Origin: a virus
IMG/VR virus record: IMGVR_UViG_3300035150_000010
Span: 1-52,791 of that record
Length of the DNA stretch: 52,791 nucleotides
Strand: one strand, 5' to 3'
The position numbers and the translations under genes are program-made. Of the stretch, positions 29,421-36,161 are shown piece by piece; the first letter of the stretch is position 1; each line of letters starts with the position of its first letter. The notes under the pieces are model-generated. The model made no database searches and was not told the DNA's origin. It worked only from the letters and a program-made list of their open reading frames with translations.

Positions 29421-29639
29421 ATGAAGTGGCAACCGATAGAAACAGCGCCGAAGGATCGCTCGTTTCTAATAGCTGAAAATATGGGAAGCGACAAAAAGCC
29501 AAACTGGTTTTTTGATGTTGCATGGTGGGAAGGTGCTTTCTTTTCTTACATTATTGACTCGCGCGGACCAGATCACTTTATAGCGGTTGAACCTGATGCT
29601 ATGTGGTGCGAATTGCCAAACCCTCCGGAGAGTGCGTAA
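29421..29639 (+). CDS. WxPIETAPKD family small protein, copy 1
   Basis: A 72-residue protein, MKWQPIETAPKDRSFLIAEN, with aromatic strands WFFDVAWWEGAFFS and ending MWCELPNPPESA. The family is widespread in alphaproteobacteria and their phages; members are single small beta domains of unknown function. Two relatives are at 31587 and 33316. It overlaps the HNH start (TAATG). Confidence 0.75.
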   Translation: MKWQPIETAPKDRSFLIAENMGSDKKPNWFFDVAWWEGAFFSYIIDSRGPDHFIAVEPDAMWCELPNPPESA

Positions 29640-30007
29640 TGTCCAGACGTGAATTCAGCCGCAAGCTTCGCGCCCAGATCATCCTACGCGCAACGAACGA
29701 AAACGGACAGATAGTCTGCGAAAATTGCGGATTGGTTCTCGGGAAGAAGCCGTACCAGGTAGACCACATCCTAGAAGAAGGGCTTGTCATTGATCAGAGT
29801 GCGCCCCTGACGATTGAAGACGGGCAGCTCTTAGGACAGGACTGCTGCCATAAACCGAAGACGCGTGAACGTACCAGAATGATCCGCAAGGCAGATCGAC
29901 AGCAAGACAAGTCTACTGGCGCATTCAAGAAAAGCTCGCGCCCGATGCCGGGGACAAGGCGCAGCGGGTGGAAGAAAAAGCTATCAGGTGAGGTCGTCAG
30001 ACGCTGA
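29639..30007 (+). CDS. HNH endonuclease
   Basis: A 122-residue protein from MSRREFSRKLRAQIILRATN. Cys pairs CENCG and the segment YQVDHILEEGLVIDQSAPLTIEDGQLLGQDCCHKPKT form the HNH fold (D-H, spacer N replaced by Q/D, then H-K-x-K-T), as in phage-encoded HNH proteins next to recombination genes. The C-terminal 45 residues are basic. It may assist packaging or recombination, or be a mobile nuclease; its position after ERF favours recombination. Confidence 0.8.
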   Translation: MSRREFSRKLRAQIILRATNENGQIVCENCGLVLGKKPYQVDHILEEGLVIDQSAPLTIEDGQLLGQDCCHKPKTRERTRMIRKADRQQDKSTGAFKKSSRPMPGTRRSGWKKKLSGEVVRR

Positions 30008-30058
30008 CTGGTGATCCTTAAAATGGGAATATTTCTCGCATAATCCGCTCCTTATGAG

Positions 30059-30178
30059 TCACGTAGTTGCCGCCAAACTGACTGCAACTGTTACAAATCC
30101 AATTGCCTCGTAACCAGATAGGAAAGAGGCCGAAGCTCCGAACAAAACAAAACCGACATACAAACGCCATTTCCACAT
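30059..30178 (-). CDS. 39-residue membrane peptide
   Basis: Frame MWKWRLYVGFVLFGASASFL with GAGGAGCC upstream and two short hydrophobic stretches to the end (AIGFVTVAVSLAAT). A longer frame here in another register lacks a ribosome site. Seven codons (MREIFPF) with their own GGAGCGG follow at about 30037, possibly a leader remnant. Confidence 0.55.
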   Translation of the reverse strand: MWKWRLYVGFVLFGASASFLSGYEAIGFVTVAVSLAATT

Positions 30179-30193
30179 GTCCGGCTCCTCTGT

Positions 30194-30487
30194 TTATGAG
30201 ATAGTTTTCGAAACCGTTGTCTCGATAGTTATGCGAACGGGTTTTAGGGTGCGCATGTCTGGTTGGTAGTACCACGGCATCCCGTTATTATTTCGAGCTG
30301 CCTCAATAGCTTCATCTGCGGACTTGAAATACCCGTGCTCCGGTTCTTTGCTTGTCCAGCTTGCATACCCAAACTCCGGCTCGATTGTCAGCCATATGTA
30401 TTCTTCTGGCTTAGGGCCGACACCACGCGTATCGCGCTTCGATTGTTTTGCCCGACAAGTCCACCTATCATCCATCGTTGTCGTCAT
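30194..30487 (-). CDS. Hypothetical early protein
   Basis: A 97-residue protein, MTTTMDDRWTCRAKQSKRDT, with GGGAGCGC upstream. FGYASWTSKEPEHGYFKSADEAIEAARNN suggests a small alpha/beta domain. In an early minus-strand cluster of tiny genes. Function unknown. Confidence 0.65.
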   Translation of the reverse strand: MTTTMDDRWTCRAKQSKRDTRGVGPKPEEYIWLTIEPEFGYASWTSKEPEHGYFKSADEAIEAARNNNGMPWYYQPDMRTLKPVRITIETTVSKTIS

Positions 30488-30498
30488 GCCAGCGCTCC

Positions 30499-30684
30499 CT
30501 ATAAGTCACGTTCGATTTTTGGAACTTCTCGAATATCCAACACCCTGACGGTGCCGTCTGGCAGCATCTCGACTTCGCACTCTGTTGTTATGTCGTCGCG
30601 CCCGTAATCGACGCCGACGAATATCGGATTGCCGTCCGAGGTCAGCTTATACACCATGCCGTCGTTCCGCCTGGACATCGACAT
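30499..30684 (-). CDS. 61-residue hypothetical protein
   Basis: MSMSRRNDGMVYKLTSDGNP with AGGAGCGG upstream; the true start may be the second ATG, two codons in. It reads like a small beta domain (PIFVGVDYGRDDITTECEVE). Unknown function. Confidence 0.6.
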   Translation of the reverse strand: MSMSRRNDGMVYKLTSDGNPIFVGVDYGRDDITTECEVEMLPDGTVRVLDIREVPKIERDL

Positions 30685-30692
30685 CCGCTCCT

Positions 30693-30860
30693 TTATTTTA
30701 TTCTATATCTGACTTTTTCAGCTTCCTGCTCAACTCGTTTTGCCCATTCAATCGTAAACCCATGACCAGAAGTACAATCCTTGTGACTTGCAAGAAGGCT
30801 ATCGAAAGCCTCTTCGAGTTCGCGTATTCTCATTTCTAAATCAGCTTTTGTTTGGCGCAT
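30693..30860 (-). CDS. 55-residue helical protein
   Basis: MRQTKADLEMRIRELEEAFD with AAGGAGCCG upstream. Two helical heptad segments flank CTSGHGFTIEWAKRVEQEAE. A possible coiled-coil peptide. Confidence 0.55.
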   Translation of the reverse strand: MRQTKADLEMRIRELEEAFDSLLASHKDCTSGHGFTIEWAKRVEQEAEKVRYRIK

Positions 30861-30869
30861 GTCGGCTCC

Positions 30870-31064
30870 TTAGTTTATCGACGGCTTCTCGGACATATAT
30901 CCATGAGCGAAGGCTACAGCCTCAGCTATGCTACCGAATGAAGCGACGATTTCAGCAACTCTTTTTTCGATTGCAGATTGTGTCATTTGAAGCGGATAAG
31001 CATCTTGGATGACCATCATTTCCAAGACCTCTTCATCCGTGACACCATCATAGAGATCAGGCAT
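30870..31064 (-). CDS. 64-residue hypothetical protein
   Basis: MPDLYDGVTDEEVLEMMVIQ with AAGGAACGG upstream; acidic helix then SAIEKRVAEIVASFGSIAEAVAFAHGYM. No motif known. Confidence 0.6.
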   Translation of the reverse strand: MPDLYDGVTDEEVLEMMVIQDAYPLQMTQSAIEKRVAEIVASFGSIAEAVAFAHGYMSEKPSIN

Positions 31065-31073
31065 ATCCGTTCC

Positions 31074-31361
31074 TTATTTTTTATCTAAATTTTCGAATTT
31101 AGCTTTCAGACGCTCATATTGATCCCGCTCAAGTTTATCACGTTCTCTTTCTTGAGCTACTTGCCTACGCTCTTCCGCATCCCAAATGCCCTCCTTGACG
31201 TTCAGATACCCCTCTAGAAAACACTTCTTGATCCAGTTTGCTACACGCTTGTCAACGAACTCAATATCGTCGTCTTCTTCGAGATTTAATGAACAATCAT
31301 ATGCGTCCTCAAATCCGCCCATTGAAAACTCAGCTTTGAAATGGAAACGAAAATCTCCCAT
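31074..31361 (-). CDS. 95-residue charged protein
   Basis: MGDFRFHFKAEFSMGGFEDA with GAGGAGCC upstream. The N-terminal half is beta-like with an acidic patch (NLEEDDDIEFVDKRV), the C-terminal half a charged coiled coil (EERRQVAQERERDKLERDQY). Unknown. Confidence 0.6.
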   Translation of the reverse strand: MGDFRFHFKAEFSMGGFEDAYDCSLNLEEDDDIEFVDKRVANWIKKCFLEGYLNVKEGIWDAEERRQVAQERERDKLERDQYERLKAKFENLDKK

Positions 31362-31374
31362 TGCAGTGGCTCCT

Positions 31375-31572
31375 CTAGTCTCGATCCATTTTCCAAAATT
31401 TCTCAGGAGCCGGACCGATACGGGCTAATCCACCTGGCTCCTGCTGTTCAAGATGAACAGTAAGATTGAAACGGGACTTCGCTTCGAGAACAGAAATCCC
31501 TTGCGCACATATATCGTGCTCCAATCCTTGCACTATCCAATGCTCGCCTTCTTTAAAGGTGACGGTTTGCAT
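31375..31572 (-). CDS. 65-residue HicB-like-fold candidate
   Basis: MQTVTFKEGEHWIVQGLEHD followed by ICAQGISVLEAKSRFNLTVHLEQ. The pattern strand, then QGLEHDICAQG, then a helix with A..RF resembles short HicB-type antitoxin domains (partial RNase H fold), but no HicA partner is nearby. Also seen as a stand-alone phage protein. AGGGAGCG upstream. Confidence 0.5.
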   Translation of the reverse strand: MQTVTFKEGEHWIVQGLEHDICAQGISVLEAKSRFNLTVHLEQQEPGGLARIGPAPEKFWKMDRD

Positions 31573-31586
31573 AGTCTCGGCGCTCC

Positions 31587-31802
31587 CTATGAGTCACAGT
31601 TGAATTTCCGCCAACCGGTGAACCGGCCGCACAGTCCATGCCAGGTCCAGCCGCCGCTGTTGTGGTCGATCCAGTGGGCTCGCACTGGGGCAATCCAACC
31701 GTCACGAACCGGCCGATCAGAGAATTGAGCGTTCAAGTGCTCGCACTTGGCAATGATCGGTGTTCCATCCTTCGGCGCTGTTTCCATTGGCTGCCAGTCC
31801 AT
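31587..31802 (-). CDS. WxPxETAPKD family small protein, copy 2
   Basis: A 71-residue protein, MDWQPMETAPKDGTPIIAKC, with WIDHNSGGWTWHGLCGRFTGW; paralogue of the proteins at 29421 and 33316. AAGGAGCG upstream. Function unknown. Confidence 0.7.
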   Translation of the reverse strand: MDWQPMETAPKDGTPIIAKCEHLNAQFSDRPVRDGWIAPVRAHWIDHNSGGWTWHGLCGRFTGWRKFNCDS

Positions 31803-31813
31803 GTCGGCGCTCC

Positions 31814-32008
31814 TTATTTTGTTACCGAATTCTCAAACGGCTTAAAAATCAATTCGCAATATTCAATGGTGCTGGCATCTTCAAATCCGTCATCATCCTC
31901 GCTTGCGTCAGAGAACCATGTGCGGTGAACTACGACGCGCTCACCAATCCAAAGGACGCGGGCAATCTCATCACCTATGATGTATGTTTTGCCGACCTCA
32001 AGGCTCAT
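31814..32008 (-). CDS. 64-residue hypothetical protein
   Basis: MSLEVGKTYIIGDEIARVLW with AGGAGCGGCGG upstream; beta-rich, with an acidic FSDASEDDDGFEDAS loop. Unknown. Confidence 0.6.
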   Translation of the reverse strand: MSLEVGKTYIIGDEIARVLWIGERVVVHRTWFSDASEDDDGFEDASTIEYCELIFKPFENSVTK

Positions 32009-32021
32009 TTCCGCCGCTCCT

Positions 32022-32567
32022 CTATCTTCGACCCGGTTTCCGACCGGATTTTCCAAGATGCTCCCTGATCCTGGAATCGGACCACTTGTAAGCACACTTG
32101 GCTTTGACGGCGTTCCGCGCGTCTCGGTCAGTCCTGTAAGATACCGTGTCGCGCCAGATTGCCAGCGCCTCTCTGATATCCTCTTGCGAGGGCGGTGGTA
32201 TCTGTGGCCGGCCGCGCCCTTGCTTCACCTGTCGAACGCCGGCAAGGGCGTCCAGAACGTCACGAGACAGCCTGCCTGCATCCTTCATCATGTCATACTG
32301 CGCCCCGGAGTTCACTACGTGGATCGTCGTTCCCTCGTGCTCCAGAAGCTCCAGAAGCTGCATTGCGTTCTTACGTGGCTGGTAGCCATTCGAGCGCTCA
32401 TAAGCGAAACACTTGAGGGAATAGACCGTGAGAGACTGACCAGCCCTGACACTTGACACGTATTCATGTGTCGGCTCTTTCAGTATGCGGTCGCATTTCT
32501 TCAAGAATTCCAACTGCTTGGAAGGTGGCGGCAGGTCACTGCGCTTTGTCGTCAATCCGTATTTCAT
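32022..32567 (-). CDS. Hypothetical protein with possible HTH end
   Basis: A 181-residue protein, MKYGLTTKRSDLPPPSKQLE, basic overall. QGRGRPQIPPPSQEDIREALAIWRDT and AKCAYKWSDSRIREHLGKSGRKPGRR at the end look like a DNA-binding region with a possible HTH and GRP-type tails. It is first in the 30-32 kb minus unit. There is no good ribosome site, and a TTGACA-N17-TACAAG match ends only a few bases before the ATG, so a leaderless mRNA is possible. Confidence 0.6.
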   Translation of the reverse strand: MKYGLTTKRSDLPPPSKQLEFLKKCDRILKEPTHEYVSSVRAGQSLTVYSLKCFAYERSNGYQPRKNAMQLLELLEHEGTTIHVVNSGAQYDMMKDAGRLSRDVLDALAGVRQVKQGRGRPQIPPPSQEDIREALAIWRDTVSYRTDRDARNAVKAKCAYKWSDSRIREHLGKSGRKPGRR

Positions 32568-32867
32568 ACTGTCTTGTAATATTTCAAAAAATGTTTGTCA
32601 ACATCATTGACACGAATATATCCAGGCATTAATATTTGGTCATTGACTAGGAAATGAGTCAAGCATTTTGCTGATAAAATGGAGGCGGAAATGACCCGTA
32701 CGGCGAGCTGGTTGCAGACCGAAAGGGGTTAGAGGGTCCAGGGAATGCCGCCAGCAATCTTGGCATCGGGCCAATGCCCTAGAGCTACTTATGTGTGAAT
32801 GAAGATTGTGGCCCTGAGCATGGCTCTAAAAGGCTCACAGAATTTAGAAAAAGGACGCCCGGAAGTT
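32568..32867. other. 300-base control region with two tiny frames
   Basis: It holds back-to-back promoters and a plus-strand leader. Two very short frames with ribosome sites lie in the leader: ATGAGTCAAGC (6 codons) near 32654 and one of 13 codons after GGAGGCGGAA near 32691. Stems such as GGGC-CAAT-GCCC follow near 32768. Possibly a leader-peptide control. Confidence 0.45.
32607..32635 (+). promoter_or_regulatory. Sigma70-type promoter, plus strand
   Basis: TTGACA (32607-32612), 17 bases, TAATAT (32630-32635). It would drive the plus-strand genes from 32868 to 34341. Confidence 0.7.
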
Positions 32868-33110
32868 ATGACGTACTGGACCGATTATCCATTTGTTGAG
32901 CTTGGAGACGAGCCCGGAAAAGAAGCGCCTATTCGGAAATGTGACTTGATCAGCTACGATCAGGACAAATACGTCATGTTGCGGGTTGAAGGCGTCACAA
33001 CGGACATCAAATCTGGTTATGTCTACACACGACCAGGGCGTTGCGGTGAAGTCCCATCGGTCAGCCGAGATGTCCTTCACTCGCTACCTGTCACAACCTA
33101 TGAAAACTGA
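32868..33110 (+). CDS. Hypothetical early protein
   Basis: An 80-residue protein from MTYWTDYPFVELGDEPGKEA; an upstream ATG exists but has no better ribosome site. Strand-rich domain with DLISYDQDKYVMLRVEGVTT. First gene after the promoter at 32607. Unknown. Confidence 0.6.
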   Translation: MTYWTDYPFVELGDEPGKEAPIRKCDLISYDQDKYVMLRVEGVTTDIKSGYVYTRPGRCGEVPSVSRDVLHSLPVTTYEN

Positions 33111-33138
33111 GGCCCGTCTGGGCAGGAAGGATTGGAAA

Positions 33139-33303
33139 ATGGAACTTCCTCTGATTGTAGAAACCCGCGATCTGAAAACGGGTGAACTGGAAAGCTCTAA
33201 GACCATTGATCACGCTGATCGTGATGACCGCGTTTGGCTCGGTCGCCACTGCTTTTGGGCGTTCCGTAATGGCCGCTCTGTCACTACCTATGCGAAGCAG
33301 TAA
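33139..33303 (+). CDS. 54-residue hypothetical protein
   Basis: MELPLIVETRDLKTGELESS with GGAAGGATTGG upstream and ending GRSVTTYAKQ. Small beta domain; the longer open frame is not supported by a start signal. Unknown. Confidence 0.6.
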   Translation: MELPLIVETRDLKTGELESSKTIDHADRDDRVWLGRHCFWAFRNGRSVTTYAKQ

Positions 33304-33315
33304 GGAAGGCCCGTT

Positions 33316-33552
33316 ATGGACTGGCGAACAGACATGAAAAACGCACCTACTGACACGCCGCATCTTCGTGGCGTTTGGGTGATCAATGCGCGAACTCAAC
33401 AGCCCACTTATTTCGAGGCAAACTCTGGCTACATAGACGATAGCGGCGAGTTCGTGAGCTTTAACGGTGACGAGTTCGGCTGGCATCCGAGTGAATATAC
33501 TCACTGGTCTCCGCTGCCCGATACGCCAGCCCCGCCAACCCGTGACTTTTGA
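33316..33552 (+). CDS. WxPIETAPKD-like small protein, copy 3
   Basis: A 78-residue protein, MDWRTDMKNAPTDTPHLRGV, with HPSEYTHWSPLPDTPAPP at the end. More diverged than the copies at 29421 and 31587 but with the same order W, AP-D, then aromatic end. AAGGAAGG upstream. Confidence 0.65.
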   Translation: MDWRTDMKNAPTDTPHLRGVWVINARTQQPTYFEANSGYIDDSGEFVSFNGDEFGWHPSEYTHWSPLPDTPAPPTRDF

Positions 33553-33565
33553 GGCCCGGCAGATC

Positions 33566-33793
33566 ATGACTGAGAAAGACTACAATCAAGTCATCAAAGA
33601 CGGCAAAGCCGTGATCGTAAATTGCGACTTTGGTTTCATGACCAGGGTAACACCCCTCGAAAATGGTAGAGCAAAAATTGAATGCACTGTCGACGCTTGG
33701 GAAATTCGCGGACAAGCAGAGGCCGAGTACGTGCGCAAAGCAGTCGATAGTTGGTCAAAACGGCTGGCAGAATACGACAACCGCAAACCATAA
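33566..33793 (+). CDS. 75-residue hypothetical protein
   Basis: MTEKDYNQVIKDGKAVIVNC; alpha/beta with a C-terminal charged helix (AEYVRKAVDSWSKRLAEYD). No good ribosome site except a weak GAGG. Unknown. A further 35-codon frame (MSAYTEDAKDRIN) follows at 33808 but runs through the terminator hairpin and is doubtful. Confidence 0.6.
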   Translation: MTEKDYNQVIKDGKAVIVNCDFGFMTRVTPLENGRAKIECTVDAWEIRGQAEAEYVRKAVDSWSKRLAEYDNRKP

Positions 33794-33848
33794 CTACAAA
33801 GGCCCCAATGAGCGCATACACCGAAGACGCTAAGGACCGCATCAATTA

Positions 33849-33889
33849 CAGGTGTAACACTCAGGGAAATCCCCTGAGTGTTACACCTG
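33849..33889. terminator. 18-bp perfect hairpin terminator
   Basis: CAGGTGTAACACTCAGGG (33849-33866) pairs with 33872-33889 around five bases. TGGTTTCTTT follows on the plus strand. It probably stops the plus-strand unit before the HTH gene. Confidence 0.75.
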
Positions 33890-33978
33890 TGGTTTCTTTA
33901 GCAATATCAAAATAAGTTGCTACCTTATCCATGTAACCAAACCGCAAACCGATATGGCTTCAATTATAGGGAAATCAG

Positions 33979-34341
33979 ATGAATACGCAGACATCACAGA
34001 CGGTTGAGACAACGGGCAATATTTCGCAAAAACTGGAAAAGGCCCTTGCCCGCATCGAACGGATGACGGCAACGATGCAAGGCCTGATTGAACCGGAAGT
34101 TTCCCCAAACCCCGGCCAGATTCAAAAGGCGGCTTATTCCATTAGCGAGGCAGTGAAGGTTTCCGGTTTCGGCAGATCGAAACTGTTTCAGGCGATCCAC
34201 AACGGCGAATTACAGGCGCGCAAGAATGGGAAAAAACTCATCATACTGCATAGCGACCTAATGGATTTTCTGGAAAATCTGCCGGTTGCTTCCCCGAAGT
34301 TGGGTGACCGCCTAACAACGGCAGACCAAAAAAGCTATTAA
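33979..34341 (+). CDS. HTH (excisionase-type MerR-like) DNA-binding protein
   Basis: A 120-residue protein, MNTQTSQTVETTGNISQKLE, with AGGGAAATC upstream. After a helical N-terminal region, AAYSISEAVKVSGFGRSKLFQAIHNGELQARKNGKKLIILHSDLMDFLENLP is a complete excisionase/helix_turn_helix_17 domain. No integrase is present in the window, so it is likely a transcription regulator rather than a partner in excision. It ends the early region and is convergent with the lysis genes. Confidence 0.8.
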   Translation: MNTQTSQTVETTGNISQKLEKALARIERMTATMQGLIEPEVSPNPGQIQKAAYSISEAVKVSGFGRSKLFQAIHNGELQARKNGKKLIILHSDLMDFLENLPVASPKLGDRLTTADQKSY

Positions 34342-34396
34342 ACGCTTGATACATCTGTAGATAGCGTTAGCAACAATAGTAAATGTGATACCGCGT

Positions 34397-34861
34397 TTAA
34401 ATCGCAGAACGTATAAGATTATAAGCGCGTCGATAAAAAGGGATGCGGCCAATAAATTTTCTTTTGGCAGCATCTCCAATAAAGTCATCAGTCACCAAAA
34501 GAATCTGGATCAAGAGAAAAAGTTCTGTCCACGCCCACATTACCCCTTCTGCGATTATTCCATACGATGCAGTGACAGCAACCAGAATGCGTAGAGCATA
34601 ACAAAATGCAATCAAATTTGTAATTGTCGAATTTGCATAAACGCACACGGCCGCCGCAATAACTGTTCCGACACCTGAGTAAATTACGTCACCGGTTATC
34701 GTGACAAGTTGAGCACCAATCCAGCTAATCGCGAACGCAGCAGCAACAAATTTCCCATCATGTCGCCCCGACAGGATTGCGGTTAATGACGACGCAAGAA
34801 TAAGAACAAGAAAGAAGATGTTCCACGGCCCCAACGTCCAATCACTAACCGCAATTTCCAT
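34397..34861 (-). CDS. Polytopic membrane protein at the end of the lysis region
   Basis: A 154-residue protein with four hydrophobic segments (about residues 13-31, 38-58, 60-100 and 105-125) and a basic C-terminal tail (AAKRKFIGRIPFYRRAYNLI). It is the last minus-strand late gene. Not a recognised holin family; superinfection exclusion or lysis control are options. Confidence 0.6.
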   Translation of the reverse strand: MEIAVSDWTLGPWNIFFLVLILASSLTAILSGRHDGKFVAAAFAISWIGAQLVTITGDVIYSGVGTVIAAAVCVYANSTITNLIAFCYALRILVAVTASYGIIAEGVMWAWTELFLLIQILLVTDDFIGDAAKRKFIGRIPFYRRAYNLIRSAI

Positions 34862-34864
34862 GTG

Positions 34865-35278
34865 CTATCGACCCCCGCCGCTTCCATATTGTTTGAAATC
34901 TTCATTGGTAATTGTACGGTATCCAAGATGTTTTATCAAGATCCGCAATTGATCGTGTCCCGCTGCAATGGTCCAAAGAATGCGCCGCCTTTTCAGGAAC
35001 GGCATTGCGCCCTTCACGTCCTGCAATTCTTCCGCAGCAGAGTAGAGCAAATGCATACCCTGCCCAGGTTCCATCATAAACATGTCGGTGTCCTTGGCGA
35101 CAATATCGATGGCCTTTTCGATATAGCGCAGCCCATCTGCCATGAAGAAATAAGCGTGCTCAAGCGACGTGTCTTTGTATTTGTCATGACCACGTAGCAG
35201 AAGCCGCGCCTGTGTAATCCAGTATCCGCCTTTAATTGCTTCAACGGGCGGTTCTTTATGGTCGTGATGGTGTGTCAT
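34865..35278 (-). CDS. Hypothetical late protein with His-rich start
   Basis: A 137-residue protein, MTHHHDHKEPPVEAIKGGYW, mostly helical (LEHAYFFMADGLRYIEKAID), no membrane segment. The HHHDH start could bind metal. Between membrane genes of the lysis block. Unknown. Confidence 0.6.
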   Translation of the reverse strand: MTHHHDHKEPPVEAIKGGYWITQARLLLRGHDKYKDTSLEHAYFFMADGLRYIEKAIDIVAKDTDMFMMEPGQGMHLLYSAAEELQDVKGAMPFLKRRRILWTIAAGHDQLRILIKHLGYRTITNEDFKQYGSGGGR

Positions 35279-35394
35279 TTTACTGCCTTTATGATTGCTT
35301 CTGATACGTGAATGTCGGTGTCTTTTGTCACCGTGTCTATAATGCTAAACAGGGATAGAGCCAGCAGGAGATATGCTAATGCCTTACTTACCAA
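35275..35394 (-). CDS. 39-residue membrane peptide, start uncertain
   Basis: The frame encodes a hydrophobic segment ALAYLLLALSLFSIIDTV followed by a soluble tail. A TTG at 35392-35394 with GGAG upstream is the best start; GTG at 35404-35406 is another choice. It overlaps the next gene upstream and the His-rich gene by a few bases. Might be a spanin-like or holin accessory peptide. Confidence 0.45.
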   Translation of the reverse strand: MVSKALAYLLLALSLFSIIDTVTKDTDIHVSEAIIKAVK

Positions 35395-35593
35395 GACCGC
35401 CCCCACTCCAAATGCGTGAAAACGCGTCCAATAGCTGTGCAAGGATAGCGGCACCAACGGCGAGGTAGATTTTCCACCTTGTCGATTTTTCTTCTTTTCT
35501 CGAAACCTCAACCTGAGTTACGCGATAATCAAGGATTCGATTATCTGACTCAAGTTTTGAGATCCTGTCGCCGTGGTGGTCGTCTTCTATCAT
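35384..35593 (-). CDS. Coiled-coil plus C-terminal membrane protein
   Basis: A 69-residue protein. MIEDDHHGDRISKLESDNRI begins a coiled coil to residue 40, followed by one membrane helix (IYLAVGAAILAQLLDAF) and a Gly-rich end. The layout (cytoplasmic coil, tail anchor) is like small XhlA/hemolysin-type phage proteins that help holins. Assignment is by architecture only. Confidence 0.6.
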   Translation of the reverse strand: MIEDDHHGDRISKLESDNRILDYRVTQVEVSRKEEKSTRWKIYLAVGAAILAQLLDAFSRIWSGGGLGK

Positions 35594-35601
35594 AACCTTG
35601 C

Positions 35602-35964
35602 CTAACGCTTCTCAAACGGCCTCGTAAGGAAGTACGCGCCAATGGTGGCCGTGACAACCCACCTGACAAGTTCACCAGGCTCGGGCGTTATGCCCCAACC
35701 TAGAACGGTATCCCATACGAGAATCTTCCAGACAAAGATGACAACAGGCGCAGCGAGTGCAGGGCGAATCCAACGGGTCATCCAACTGCCTTGCTCGGCA
35801 ATCAGGATATCCCGGCGCGCTTCAAGCTGAGCAATCTTTTCCTCGGCTTCGATACGCCTTGCGTCATTCTGAGCCTCGGCCTTGATCCGCTGCCAATCGT
35901 TAATCTGTTTCCCGATGGCAGCAATGCCGCCACTAGTAAGCCATGAAAGGATACGCCCAATCAT
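35602..35964 (-). CDS. GTA-type holin (3TM family)
   Basis: A 120-residue protein from MIGRILSWLTSGGIAAIGKQ. The middle is an amphipathic coiled coil (WQRIKAEAQNDARRIEAEEKIAQLEARRDILIAEQ) and the end has ALAAPVVIFVWKILVWDTVLG and VTATIGAYFLTRPFEKR, matching the holin family of gene transfer agents and many alphaproteobacterial phages (PF11351). Holins perforate the inner membrane to release endolysin. The neighbouring 66-residue gene may be a second holin. Confidence 0.8.
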   Translation of the reverse strand: MIGRILSWLTSGGIAAIGKQINDWQRIKAEAQNDARRIEAEEKIAQLEARRDILIAEQGSWMTRWIRPALAAPVVIFVWKILVWDTVLGWGITPEPGELVRWVVTATIGAYFLTRPFEKR

Positions 35965-36161
35965 TCCCGATGTCCGATCCTGGTGGTCGTCACGCTGCGG
36001 AGCCACATGTTAACAAGGGCCATGCCTAGCGCATACCAAGGAAGCCACTCTTGCGGCATGACTTGGGTAAGTTCCGTTAGCTCCATAACCGGCATAACCG
36101 ACAACAGGATGTTGATGATGATCGTACGATATCCTTTAAGCTTCTGAGTAAACCACTTCAT
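35961..36161 (-). CDS. Small holin-like membrane protein
   Basis: A 66-residue protein from MKWFTQKLKGYRTIIINILL. GYRTIIINILLSVMPVMELTEL and LPWYALGMALVNMWLRSVTTT are a pair of membrane segments around a short loop that reads like a widespread family beside endolysins. It overlaps the endolysin stop (TAATG) and the GTA-type holin. A holin or pinholin role is likely. Confidence 0.7.
   Translation of the reverse strand: MKWFTQKLKGYRTIIINILLSVMPVMELTELTQVMPQEWLPWYALGMALVNMWLRSVTTTRIGHRE

Noticed and set aside
33979-34341. Evidence for a temperate phage (excisionase)
   Set aside because: The HTH domain is of excisionase type, but no integrase, attachment site or repressor module is seen.
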